From Falsiroseomonas algicola (GTDB taxonomy: Bacteria > Pseudomonadota > Alphaproteobacteria > Acetobacterales > Acetobacteraceae): a stretch of DNA of 64,000 nucleotides. Under the pieces are notes generated by a model. The model did not search any database. It saw nothing but the letters and a program-made list of their open reading frames with translations, and had not been told where the DNA came from. The DNA is taken from NCBI RefSeq assembly GCF_011040385.1, contig NZ_JAAIKB010000001.1:496001-560000 (forward strand), read 5' to 3'. The position numbers and the translations under genes were made by a program. Of this stretch, positions 1-8,359 are shown in pieces. Numbering within the stretch: the stretch's first letter is position 1; the number at the start of each line of letters is the position of its first letter.

Positions 1-312
1 GTCATCCGTCAGCGCCTCCCCCACCGGCCGCACCGCGATGCCGCGCGCCGCCATCCCCGCAAAATCCAGCTTGTCCGTGCCGGCACCGAGCGAGATGACC
101 TGCCGCAGGTTGGGCAGCCGCGCCAGCATTGCCGCGTCGCAGCCGGTATTCGCCATGGTGATGAGCACCGCGACCTCCGCGCGCTCCGCCTCGCCGAGGT
201 CGGCGACGGCGGCGGGACCGGCGACGGGGCGAAGCCGGCCGGCCTCCACCAGCTTCGGCATGCGCGCGCCGGGCAGGACATCGTAGAAGATCACGGTTCC
301 AGGCTGCGGCAT
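1..312 (-). CDS. D-2-hydroxyacid dehydrogenase, N-terminal part (runs off the window)
   Basis: The reading frame starts at ATG 312 (reading leftward) and is open to base 1, giving 104 codons; the rest lies outside the window. The residues around 69-80, VISLGAGTDKLD, followed by AARGIAV, match the end of the substrate-binding domain of NAD-dependent D-isomer 2-hydroxyacid dehydrogenases, where a tract of this kind precedes the Rossmann fold. It is the last visible gene of the leftward hyuA-hyuB operon, 53 bases after the dehydratase gene. The NAD-binding and catalytic residues cannot be seen, so the substrate is unknown; reduction of a 2-keto acid made by the upstream dehydratase is a plausible but unproven role. 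Confidence 0.75.
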   Translation of the reverse strand, partial: MPQPGTVIFYDVLPGARMPKLVEAGRLRPVAGPAAVADLGEAERAEVAVLITMANTGCDAAMLARLPNLRQVISLGAGTDKLDFAGMAARGIAVRPVGEALTDD

Positions 313-365
313 GGGCGGGGCTTTCTGCTGTGTGCGGAAGCCATGCCGCAGGCGTCGCGCGCTGG

Positions 366-1535
366 CTAGTCGCCCAACGCGATCTCCGCCGTCAGGAACG
401 GCGCCACGCGGCTTTCCACGAGATCGACGCCGAGCCCCGGCCGGTCCGGGATGGCGAGGCGCCCGTTCCTCACCTGCGGCTCCAGGGCCGCATCGACGAG
501 GTTGAAGTGGTCCGGCACCCGGAAGGGGTAGAGTTCCTGGATGAGGAAGTTCGGGATGCAGGCATCCAGCTGCAGCGCCGCCGCCGTCGCGACCGGCCCG
601 GCGCAGAGATGTGGCTGCACCCGCATGTTGTACATCTCCGCGATGGCCGCGATCTTCTTCGTCTCCATCAGCCCGCCGACCGTGCCGATATCCGGCTGCA
701 CCACCGCCACCGCCCGCAGCTCGAACAGCCGCCTGAAGCCGTAGCGGGTGTAGAGCCGCTCCCCGGCCGCGACCGGGCAGCGCAGCCCGTCGGCAACCGT
801 CTTCATCCCCTCGGGATCGAAGGGATCGACCGGCTCCTCCAGGAAAGTCAGGTCGAATTCCTCCAGCCGCCGGCCCAGGCGCAATATGTCGGCGGTGGTC
901 AGCTCCGCGCTCATATCCACCATGAGGTCGACCTTCGGCCCGACCGCATCCCGCACCGCCTTCACGCGGGCCACGGCCAGATCCTCGAAATCCCGGTCGA
1001 ATTCGCGGCGGGAGACATGGGCGAAGATGCCGTTCGGGTGGTTCCGGATCGGCGTCGCCAGCGGGTAGAATTTCAGCGCGTCATAGCCGGCCTTGAGCGG
1101 CATCTCCGTCGCCCTGGCCGTTTCTTCCGGCGTCACGGCGCGGAAGGACCAGCCATTGGCGTAGCAGCGAACTTCGCGGCGGTAGGACCCGCCCAGCAGC
1201 TGGTACACGGGCACGCCGAGCGCGCGGCCCTTGATGTCCCACAGCGCCGTCTCGATGGCGCTGATCGCGGCGAAGATGATCGGCCCGCCGCCCTTGGCCC
1301 AGAAGGTGTGGTCGTAGAGGTCCGACCAGATCGGCTCCACGTCATGCGGATCGCGCCCCAGCACGATCTTCCGCAACATCTCCTCGATCAGCGCCGCGGC
1401 GCCGGTCGCGCCGATGCCATAGGCCAGCGCCGCCTCCCCCAACCCCTGGATGCCGTCATCGGTCCAGAGGCGAAGGATGAGGGGCCGCCGCCCGTCGATC
1501 TCCGTCAGGTAGATCTGCGCGCGGGTGATCTTCAT
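366..1535 (-). CDS. Mandelate racemase/muconate lactonizing enzyme family dehydratase
   Basis: A 389-residue enolase-superfamily protein of normal length. The N-terminal capping domain (about 1-125) is followed by the TIM barrel. Recognisable active-site elements are K155 in DALKFYP, metal ligands D207 (VDMSAE), E233/E234 (FLEEPVDP) and E259 (AAGER), then D282 (QPDIGTVGG) and H309 (VQPHLCAG). The His placed after a QPD strand is the arrangement of sugar-acid dehydratases such as galactonate dehydratase, so acid-sugar dehydration to a 2-keto-3-deoxy acid is the best guess. It lies between a family-5 binding protein and a 2-hydroxyacid dehydrogenase in the same leftward operon. The exact substrate cannot be read from the sequence. 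Confidence 0.88.
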   Translation of the reverse strand: MKITRAQIYLTEIDGRRPLILRLWTDDGIQGLGEAALAYGIGATGAAALIEEMLRKIVLGRDPHDVEPIWSDLYDHTFWAKGGGPIIFAAISAIETALWDIKGRALGVPVYQLLGGSYRREVRCYANGWSFRAVTPEETARATEMPLKAGYDALKFYPLATPIRNHPNGIFAHVSRREFDRDFEDLAVARVKAVRDAVGPKVDLMVDMSAELTTADILRLGRRLEEFDLTFLEEPVDPFDPEGMKTVADGLRCPVAAGERLYTRYGFRRLFELRAVAVVQPDIGTVGGLMETKKIAAIAEMYNMRVQPHLCAGPVATAAALQLDACIPNFLIQELYPFRVPDHFNLVDAALEPQVRNGRLAIPDRPGLGVDLVESRVAPFLTAEIALGD

Positions 1536-1557
1536 GGCGGCGGCCCCTGCCGTTGCT

Positions 1558-3087
1558 TCAAGCGACTTCAGCGGTCTCGAAGGTCAGGCCGGAATAGAAG
1601 GTCAGCGCGCCCGGCATGTTCTTGAAGCCCGTGACCTGGCGGCGCATCGCATAGCCCTGGCTGCGCCAGGTCAGGCCCACGATCGGCGCCTGGTCGATGG
1701 CGATGCGCTCCATCTCCCGGTAGATGTCGCGACGCTTCGCGGTGTCGAACTCCGCGCGGCCCTGGTTCAGCAGCTCCGTGATCCGGTCGATCTTCAGGCC
1801 GAAGCTGCGGACATAGGAAGGCGAGAGCGAGCCATCGACGAAATTGGCGATGCCGTCGGGATCGTTGCTGTCCGCCGCCGTGCCCATCACCGCCATGTCG
1901 AACTGGCCGCGATTGCCGATGGACACGCGCGTCGCCCAATCCGGCATGTTCAGCTCCGCCCGGATGCCGACGGCGGCCAGGTGCTGCTGCACCACCTCCG
2001 CCGTATCCTTGTGCATGCCGTATTGCGCGGTGGAGAGCAGGTTGCAGCTGATGCCGTTGGCATGCCCGGCTTCCGCCAGCAGGCGGCGGGACAAGGCGGG
2101 GTCGTACTTCCAGCCTTCCTTGAACTCCGCATTGTAGAAGGGGCTGGATTCCGGCACCGGCAGCTGCATCAGCGGCGATCCGCGGCCGAAGAAGGCCGCG
2201 CGGACCAGCTCGTCCCGCCGGATCGCATGCGCCACGGCGCGGCGGACGCGATGGTCGTTGAAGGGCGCCTTCGTGCCGTTGAACACCAGGAACATGAAGG
2301 CCCCGTCCACGGCATCCAGGCGCAGGCGCTGGTCGGCGCTGATGGCATCGAAGGACTGCCAGGGCACGTATTCGATCAGGTCCACATCGCCCGACCGCAG
2401 CGCGGAGACGCGCAGGTTCTCATCCGCATAGGCCACGGCGCGGATGCCGCGCAGCTTCGGCAGGCCGGGCCGGAAGTAGCCGCGGAAGGGCTCGAGGTCG
2501 ATCGAGGTGCCGCGTTCCTGCGCCCGGATCATGAAGGGCCCGGCGCCGACGAAGGTGCCGCGCGGCGAGTTCCGGGAGATGATCGGCAGGTGGTAGGACG
2601 CCATCCAGATCGGCAGCGTCGCCACCGGCTCCTTCAGGAAGATGCGCACCGTCAAATCATCCGGCGTCTCGATCCGCTCCACCCCCTGCATCTCCGCCCG
2701 GAAATAGGCGGTGGAGCGTTCGGCGGCGATCTGCTCGATCGTCCACTTCACATCGGCCGACGTCACCTTCTCCCCGTTCTGGAAGCGGGCGTCGCGCAGC
2801 TTGAACTCCCAGCCCTGGGTGCCGATGGGTGCCCAGCTTTCCGCCAGCTCCCCCCGCAGCGCGCCATCGGGGCCGTAGGAGGTCAGGCCGCGATAGATCA
2901 TCAGCTTGATGGTCGCCGCGGCCGTGCCCGTGTTCTGCCAGGGCTGGATGGAAGGCGGGAAGGAGGAGAGGGCGAAGCGCAGCACCCCCGGCGTCTGCGC
3001 CCTGGCCTCCGGCATGCGGAGGAAGGGCAACATGGCCGATGCGGCGGAACCCGCCAGGACGGCGCGACGCGATGCTGACATGGTCAT
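1558..3087 (-). CDS. ABC transporter substrate-binding protein, family 5 (oligopeptide/dipeptide type)
   Basis: A 509-residue periplasmic binding protein of the SBP_bac_5 family. The N-terminus has a twin-arginine-like stretch (SRRAVLAG) and a hydrophobic core ending in EARAQ near residue 32, so Tat or Sec export is expected. Family signatures include FQNGEKVTSADVKWT and the late block for NDPDGIANF. An alternative start lies two codons downstream. It sits between hyuB and the enolase-superfamily dehydratase; no permease or ATPase genes of its own are in the window, so it must use a transporter encoded elsewhere or beyond base 1. Families of this type bind peptides, opines or small heterocycles; the cargo here is presumably what HyuAB processes. 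Confidence 0.9.
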   Translation of the reverse strand: MTMSASRRAVLAGSAASAMLPFLRMPEARAQTPGVLRFALSSFPPSIQPWQNTGTAAATIKLMIYRGLTSYGPDGALRGELAESWAPIGTQGWEFKLRDARFQNGEKVTSADVKWTIEQIAAERSTAYFRAEMQGVERIETPDDLTVRIFLKEPVATLPIWMASYHLPIISRNSPRGTFVGAGPFMIRAQERGTSIDLEPFRGYFRPGLPKLRGIRAVAYADENLRVSALRSGDVDLIEYVPWQSFDAISADQRLRLDAVDGAFMFLVFNGTKAPFNDHRVRRAVAHAIRRDELVRAAFFGRGSPLMQLPVPESSPFYNAEFKEGWKYDPALSRRLLAEAGHANGISCNLLSTAQYGMHKDTAEVVQQHLAAVGIRAELNMPDWATRVSIGNRGQFDMAVMGTAADSNDPDGIANFVDGSLSPSYVRSFGLKIDRITELLNQGRAEFDTAKRRDIYREMERIAIDQAPIVGLTWRSQGYAMRRQVTGFKNMPGALTFYSGLTFETAEVA

Positions 3088-3120
3088 TCTTCTCTTCCCT
3101 TCCCTGTTCCCAGACGGTGA

Positions 3121-4764
3121 CTACGCAGTGCGGTGGTAGACCTCTCGCGCGGTGGTGGCGCTGATGGTGCCCTCGGCCACGTCGCGGGCCAGGGCATCGG
3201 CGGCACGGCCTTCGGGCGGGCCATAGCCGCCGGCGCCGGGGCTCACGATGGCGAACCATTGGCCCGCCTTCAACTCGGCATTGTCGCGGTCGAAGACGAC
3301 GCCCGGCCCGCATTCGACGGCGCCATGGCCGCCGGCCCCGCCGCCCAGCAGGCCCCAGGACTTCGACGTCAGGCGGGAGACATCGACGCGCACGCGGCAA
3401 TCCTCATCCGCGCGATAGACGCGCCGCAGCCCCATGCCGCCGCGGAAGGTGCCGGGCCCGCCGGAATCCTCCACCAGCTCGTAGCGCAGCAGGGTCAGCG
3501 GGTATTCGATCTCCAGAGCCTCGACGGGCAGGTTGGAGGTGTTGGTAACGTGGACATGCACGCCATCCAGCCCGTCCTTCGTCGCCCTTGCGCCGGCGCC
3601 GCCGCCCATCGTCTCCAGATACACCCAGATGGCGCCGTCATCCTTGCGCTGCCCGATGAAGGTCGCGACGGTGCAGACGGAGTTGGAGCAGGCCGTGACC
3701 CGGTCCGGCACCGCTTGCGCCAGCGCGCCGAGGATCAGATCCGAGACGCGCTGGCAGGTCTGCACGCGCCCGTTCACCGCCGCGGGATGCGTGCAGTTGA
3801 GCACCGTGCCCTCCGGCGCCGTGATGGTCAGCGGCCGCGCCAGGCCGGCATTCGGCAGGATGGTCGGATCGACCACCGACTTCACGACGTAATAGGCGGT
3901 CGCCAGCAGCGCCGTGTAGGTCATGTTGAGCCCGGCACGGAGTTGCCTCGGGCTGTCGAAATGCAGCGACATGGCGTCGCCCGCGACCGTCACCGTCACC
4001 TTCAGCGGCAGGTGGGTGGTGACCTCCGTGCTCTCGAAGACATCCTCGAACACCCAGGTCCCGTCCGGGATGGCGGCGATGCCCGCGCGCATCTTGCGCT
4101 CGGCATAGTCCAGCAGCGCCGCGCCGGCCGACAGCACCGTCCCCGTGCCATACTTCCGGCACAGCGCCTGGAAGCGCTGCACGCCGACGCGGTTGGCCGC
4201 CATCTGGGCGCGGAGGTCCGACAGGCGTTCGCGCGGCACCTGGCAGTTCAGCAGGATGAGGTCCAGCACATCCTTCTGCAGCTCGCCCGCGCGATACAGC
4301 CGCACCGGCGGGATGCGCAGGCCTTCCTGGTAGATGTGCTGATGGCCGCGATCGGCGAAGTCGGAGTGGTGCGCCAGGTTCACCGTCCAGGCGACGATCC
4401 GGCCGTCCACGAAGATCGGCTCCGCCAGCACGATGTCCGGCAGATGGGTGCCGCCACCGGCATAGGCGTCGTTGCCGACGAAGACGTCGCCAGGCTGCAT
4501 CGCCGCCACGTCATGCAGCTTCAGGATATGCGGCACGATGCCGATGAAGCTGCCGAGGTGGATCGGGATGTGCTCCGCCTGGCACAGCGTGTTGCCCGCG
4601 ATGTCGAACAGCGCGGTGGAGCAGTCCCGCCTTTCCTTGATGTTGGTGGAGTAGGAGGCGCGGATCAGCGCCTCCCCCGTCTCCTCGACGATGGAGGAGA
4701 GGGCGGCGCCGATCACCTCCACGGTGATGGGATCGAGAGTCGGGGTGCTCACGACGGTATCCAT
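3121..4764 (-). CDS. hyuB: Hydantoinase B / oxoprolinase family subunit
   Basis: A 547-residue HyuB-type subunit. The family blocks CSTALFDIAGN, AEHIPIHLGS and DVFVGNDAYAGGGTHLPD are in the N-terminal third, and a glycine-rich C-terminus (GLLGGGAGGHG, SPGAGGYGPPEGR) is typical. These proteins pair with HyuA to hydrolyse cyclic amides such as N-methylhydantoin or 5-oxoproline with ATP, or to carboxylate ketones in relatives. The start codon shares one base with the hyuA stop (TGATG), so translation is coupled. Which cyclic substrate is used cannot be told from sequence. Confidence 0.92.
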   Translation of the reverse strand: MDTVVSTPTLDPITVEVIGAALSSIVEETGEALIRASYSTNIKERRDCSTALFDIAGNTLCQAEHIPIHLGSFIGIVPHILKLHDVAAMQPGDVFVGNDAYAGGGTHLPDIVLAEPIFVDGRIVAWTVNLAHHSDFADRGHQHIYQEGLRIPPVRLYRAGELQKDVLDLILLNCQVPRERLSDLRAQMAANRVGVQRFQALCRKYGTGTVLSAGAALLDYAERKMRAGIAAIPDGTWVFEDVFESTEVTTHLPLKVTVTVAGDAMSLHFDSPRQLRAGLNMTYTALLATAYYVVKSVVDPTILPNAGLARPLTITAPEGTVLNCTHPAAVNGRVQTCQRVSDLILGALAQAVPDRVTACSNSVCTVATFIGQRKDDGAIWVYLETMGGGAGARATKDGLDGVHVHVTNTSNLPVEALEIEYPLTLLRYELVEDSGGPGTFRGGMGLRRVYRADEDCRVRVDVSRLTSKSWGLLGGGAGGHGAVECGPGVVFDRDNAELKAGQWFAIVSPGAGGYGPPEGRAADALARDVAEGTISATTAREVYHRTA

Positions 4765-6833
4765 CAGGCCGCGACCTCCAGGATGAGGTTCAGATAGGCA
4801 TCGACCCGCGCGGTCATGCCGGGCAGCACCACGGTGGTGGTGTCCATCTGCTCGACGATGGCGGGGCCGGTGAAGGTGTTGCCGGGGTTCAGCGCGTCCC
4901 GGCTGTAGATCGGCGTGGCCACGAAGCCGCCGGCCTCGGGGAACCAGACCTCGCGCTTCCCGATGATGGCGCCGCTGGCATCCGGCCCGCGATCCGGGTG
5001 GGAGGCCAGCTTCGCCTTCCGGACCCGGCCCGTGGCTTCCAGGCGCAGCGTCACCAGCTGGATCGGCTCCTCCTCCGCCACGAAGCCGTAGCGTTGGCGA
5101 TGTGCCTCCGTGAAGCCGGTGGCAAGCGAGGCGATGGTCTCGGCCGTCACGGGGCCGGGCGGCAGGGGCACCGGCAATTCGTAGTTCTGGCCGGCGTAGC
5201 GGATATCGGCCGTGCGGGTCAGGCCGCGATCGCCCGGCGCGATCTCCTCATGCGCGAACCACTCCTCCGCGCGGGCCTCCAGCCCCTCGAAGGCCTGCGC
5301 CACATCGGTCACCGAGGCTTCGGTCGCCGGCATCAGCCGCGTCGCCGCGAAATCGGCGCGGAGGTCCGTCAGCAGCAGCCCCATGGCGCAGAGGATGCCG
5401 GGGTTGCGCGGCACCAGCACGCGCTTCATGTCGAGCTCGATGGCGAGCCGCGCCGCATGCAGCGGCCCCGCGCCGCCGAAGGCCATCAGCGTGTAGTCGC
5501 GGGGGTCATAGCCCCGCTGGATGGAGATCACGCGGATGGCGCGCGCCATGTTCGCGGTGACGACGCTGATGATGCCCTGCGCCGTCTCCATCACGCCAAG
5601 GCCCAGCTTTTCCGCCATGCCCGCGATGGCGCCCTTAGCGAGGGACTGGTCGATCTTCATCCGCCCGGCCAGCAGGTATTCCGGGTTCAGCGTCTGCAGC
5701 ACGACATTGGCGTCGGTCGTCGCGGGCTCCGCATTGCCGCGCCCGTAGCAGACCGGCCCGGGATCCGCCCCGCAGCTCCGCGGCCCCACCTTCAGCAGCC
5801 CGCCGCCATCGATGTACGCAATCGATCCACCACCCGCGCCGACCGTGTGGATGTCGAGCATCGGCGCCTTGATGGGATAGCCATGCACCGTGGCTTCCGA
5901 GGCCAGCTTGCACTGCCCGCCATTCAGCAGCGCCACATCGGTGGAGGTGCCGCCCATGTCGAAGGTGATGAGGTCCGGGAAGCCCGCCAGCTCCCCGATC
6001 GCCTGCGCGCCGACCACGCCCGTGGAGGGCCCGGACAGCACCGCCCGCACCGGCATCGCCGCCGCCGTGCCGAAGCCGATCACGCCGCCATTGGATTGCG
6101 TCAGGTGTGGCGTGGCCGTCATGCCGAGGTCGCGCAGCCTTGGCGTCAACCTCTCAATGTACCGCCGCATGACCGGCCCGAGATAGGCGTTCAGCACGAC
6201 GGTCGAGAGCCGCTCGAACTCCCTGAACTCCGGCGCGATCTCATGGCCCGCGGAGATGAAGACGTCGGGCATCTCCTCCCGCAGGATCGCGACCGCGCGG
6301 GCCTCATGCTCCGGCCGGATGAAGCCGTAGAGGAAGGAGACGGCGATCGCCTTCACCTCCGCCGCCTTCAGGGCCCGCGCGGCGGCGCGCACGGCGTCCT
6401 CGTCCAACGGTGCATCGATGCGCCCGTCATGGCGCACGCGCTCCGCCACCTGGAAGCGCAGGTCGCGCGGCACCAGCGTCGGCGGCTTGTCCGCCTGCAT
6501 GTCATAGAGGTCAGGGCGCTTCTGCCGCCCGATCTCCAGCAGGTCCCGGAAACCGTCCGTGGTGACGAGTCCCGTCTTCACGCCGCGATGCTGGATCAGC
6601 GCATTGGTCGCGACCGTGGTGCCATGGCCGAAATAGGTGATGGGGGCGCCTGGCTGCGCGGCCTCCGGCGCCACACGCCGCATGCCCTCTTCCACGCCCT
6701 GGGCGATGCCGCGGGAAGGATCGTCGGGGGTGGAGGAGACCTTCCAGACCTCGACCCGGCCGTCATCCTCGTCGAACAGGCAGACATCCGTGAAGGTGCC
6801 GCCGGAATCAACGCCGACCCGCCAACGCGCCAT
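4764..6833 (-). CDS. hyuA: Hydantoinase A / oxoprolinase family ATP-binding subunit
   Basis: A 689-residue HyuA protein. The N-terminus GVDSGGTFTDVCLFDE and the internal ITFDMGGTSTDVALL are the two phosphate-binding loops of the actin/sugar-kinase-like ATPase fold, and GHGTTVATNALIQHRG is the family hallmark. It is the first gene of the leftward operon and forms a heteromer with HyuB. The 158-bp gap to the divergent IclR gene would contain both promoters. The neighbouring binding protein, dehydratase and 2-hydroxyacid dehydrogenase suggest uptake and ring opening of a cyclic amide followed by breakdown of a hydroxy acid, but this order is inferred. Confidence 0.93.
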   Translation of the reverse strand: MARWRVGVDSGGTFTDVCLFDEDDGRVEVWKVSSTPDDPSRGIAQGVEEGMRRVAPEAAQPGAPITYFGHGTTVATNALIQHRGVKTGLVTTDGFRDLLEIGRQKRPDLYDMQADKPPTLVPRDLRFQVAERVRHDGRIDAPLDEDAVRAAARALKAAEVKAIAVSFLYGFIRPEHEARAVAILREEMPDVFISAGHEIAPEFREFERLSTVVLNAYLGPVMRRYIERLTPRLRDLGMTATPHLTQSNGGVIGFGTAAAMPVRAVLSGPSTGVVGAQAIGELAGFPDLITFDMGGTSTDVALLNGGQCKLASEATVHGYPIKAPMLDIHTVGAGGGSIAYIDGGGLLKVGPRSCGADPGPVCYGRGNAEPATTDANVVLQTLNPEYLLAGRMKIDQSLAKGAIAGMAEKLGLGVMETAQGIISVVTANMARAIRVISIQRGYDPRDYTLMAFGGAGPLHAARLAIELDMKRVLVPRNPGILCAMGLLLTDLRADFAATRLMPATEASVTDVAQAFEGLEARAEEWFAHEEIAPGDRGLTRTADIRYAGQNYELPVPLPPGPVTAETIASLATGFTEAHRQRYGFVAEEEPIQLVTLRLEATGRVRKAKLASHPDRGPDASGAIIGKREVWFPEAGGFVATPIYSRDALNPGNTFTGPAIVEQMDTTTVVLPGMTARVDAYLNLILEVAA

Positions 6834-6914
6834 TCTTCGCCATCCTCAACAAGCGGCCTGATCGGCCCCGTGACGTGACTATCCCGTTGCATTCTTGCGC
6901 GCGGCAAGCACCTA

Positions 6915-6959
6915 TTCACCGGAATGACAGTATCCGCCGCATATTCTCACTGAGTGGAA
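6915..6959. promoter_or_regulatory. Possible IclR operator region between hyuA and the regulator
   Basis: Two imperfect inverted repeats lie in the divergent intergenic gap: TTCACCGGAA at 6915-6924 and TTCTCACTGAGTGGAA at 6944-6959, the latter with a perfect CACTnAGTG core. IclR-family regulators commonly bind short imperfect palindromes of the TGGAA...TTCCA kind near their own start. Assignment is by position and symmetry only. Confidence 0.3.
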
Positions 6960-6991
6960 GTATCGGCGTGGCAGCGGAGCGTTCCCGATCC

Positions 6992-7807
6992 ATGAGCGAA
7001 AACGGCACCGACAGCACCGTCTCCGGCGTCGGCCGCGTCTTCAGCCTGCTGCGCCTGGTGGCGGAAGCGCCGCCCGGCGGGCTGCGCCTGACCGACATCG
7101 CCGCCCGCGCCGGCCTGCCGCGCCCGACCGTCCACCGCCTGCTGCGCGCGCTGGCGGCGGAAGGCGCGGTGGCCTTCGAGCCGCGCGGCAAGCGCTACAC
7201 CCTCGGGCTCGACCTGTTCCTGATGGCGGCGCGGGCCGGCGATGCGACGGGGCTGCGCGACCTGGCGCGGCCGACGCTGCTGCGGCTCACGGCCTCGCTG
7301 GGGGAGACGCTCTTCCTGCTGGTGCACAATGGCTACGATGCCGTCTGCATCGAACGCAGCGCGGGGCCGCTGCCCATCCGGTCCTTCACCGGCGATATCG
7401 GCGGCCGCGTGCCGCTCGGCATAGGCCAGGGGGCCACGGCCATCCTCGCCTTCCTGCCGCCGGCCGAGCAGGACGAGATCGTGCGCCACAACCTGCCCCG
7501 CATGCGGGATTTCGGCGGCCCGGACGAAGCGTCCCTCCGCGCCGAGATCGCCCGCGTGCGGCGGGAGGGATTTTGCGGCGGTGCGGCCGGCCTGATCCCG
7601 GGCATGGCCGGCATCGGTGCGCCCATCCTGGACCGGGACCAGCGCGCCGTCGCCGCCATCAGCATCGGCACCACGACCGACCGGCTGACGCCGGAGCGGC
7701 GGGAGGTGATCGCGGAGATGCTGAAGCGGGAGGCGACGGCCATCGGCCGCCAGATCAATCCCTTCGATCCCACGCTGCGCCGCGCCGGCGCCGCGATGGC
7801 GGGCTGA
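6992..7807 (+). CDS. IclR family transcriptional regulator
   Basis: A 271-residue regulator. The winged helix-turn-helix is at about residues 14-75 (LTDIAARAGLPRPTVHRLLR as recognition region) and the IclR effector domain follows, with the GQGATAILAFLP block near 145-160 and a Cys-containing segment (REGFCGG) that lines effector pockets in the family. The frame is open upstream to 6875, but the ATG at 6992 (MSENGTDSTV) fits the normal length before the helix-turn-helix. It is divergent from hyuA and so most likely controls that operon in response to a small acid. Its stop directly abuts the stop of the convergent methyltransferase gene (TGATCA). Confidence 0.9.
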   Translation: MSENGTDSTVSGVGRVFSLLRLVAEAPPGGLRLTDIAARAGLPRPTVHRLLRALAAEGAVAFEPRGKRYTLGLDLFLMAARAGDATGLRDLARPTLLRLTASLGETLFLLVHNGYDAVCIERSAGPLPIRSFTGDIGGRVPLGIGQGATAILAFLPPAEQDEIVRHNLPRMRDFGGPDEASLRAEIARVRREGFCGGAAGLIPGMAGIGAPILDRDQRAVAAISIGTTTDRLTPERREVIAEMLKREATAIGRQINPFDPTLRRAGAAMAG

Positions 7808-8359
7808 TCAGTCGTCCGACCAGCGGCCGAACCAGCGGCCGGTGCGGCTGCGGTAATCCTCCCACGCCGCGCCGAAGCGGGCCGCCAGGTGCCGCTCCTC
7901 CCGCAGCACGGCCAGGCGCAGCACGGCAAAGGATGCGACGGCCGCGGCCAGCAGGAACCACAGGTTGCAGAAGGCCAGCGCCGCGCCGGCCAGCAGCAGC
8001 CCGTTGCCGAGATAGATGGGGTTGCGCGACCAGGCATAGACGCCCGTGGTCACGAGCCGCGTCGCAGGCCGGTGCGGCAGGATATTCGCCTCATGCCAGG
8101 CCAGCGTCGCCACCGCCGCGATGTCGAGCCCCGCCCCCAGCGCCATCAGCGCCCAGCCGATTCCCTCGGCCACGCGGCCATCCAGCCACTCCGGCGCCGG
8201 TGCGATCCGACCCAGCGCGAAGGCGACCGCGGCCGCGCCGATGAAGATCAGCGGCGGCCAGGGCACGCGGTTGGGAGGCGGGATGCTCGTCGGCACGGTG
8301 CGTAGTGTGCCGGAAGCCGCGACATCGCGCCATGCGGGAATGCGCGCCGCAGCATTCAC
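7808..8359 (-). CDS. Isoprenylcysteine carboxyl methyltransferase-like membrane protein
   Basis: A 183-residue integral membrane protein. About four hydrophobic segments are visible (near 34-50, 64-88, 117-131 and 131-150). The C-terminal half has TGVYAWSRNPIYLGNGL and REERHLAARFGAAWEDYR, the methyl-donor-binding signature of the ICMT/phospholipid methyltransferase (PEMT) superfamily. The GTG start at 8359 is chosen because it overlaps the amidohydrolase stop by four bases (GTGA); the frame is open further upstream inside that gene. In bacteria the substrates are usually lipids or unknown; protein prenyl-cysteine methylation should not be assumed. Confidence 0.8.
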   Translation of the reverse strand: MNAAARIPAWRDVAASGTLRTVPTSIPPPNRVPWPPLIFIGAAAVAFALGRIAPAPEWLDGRVAEGIGWALMALGAGLDIAAVATLAWHEANILPHRPATRLVTTGVYAWSRNPIYLGNGLLLAGAALAFCNLWFLLAAAVASFAVLRLAVLREERHLAARFGAAWEDYRSRTGRWFGRWSDD

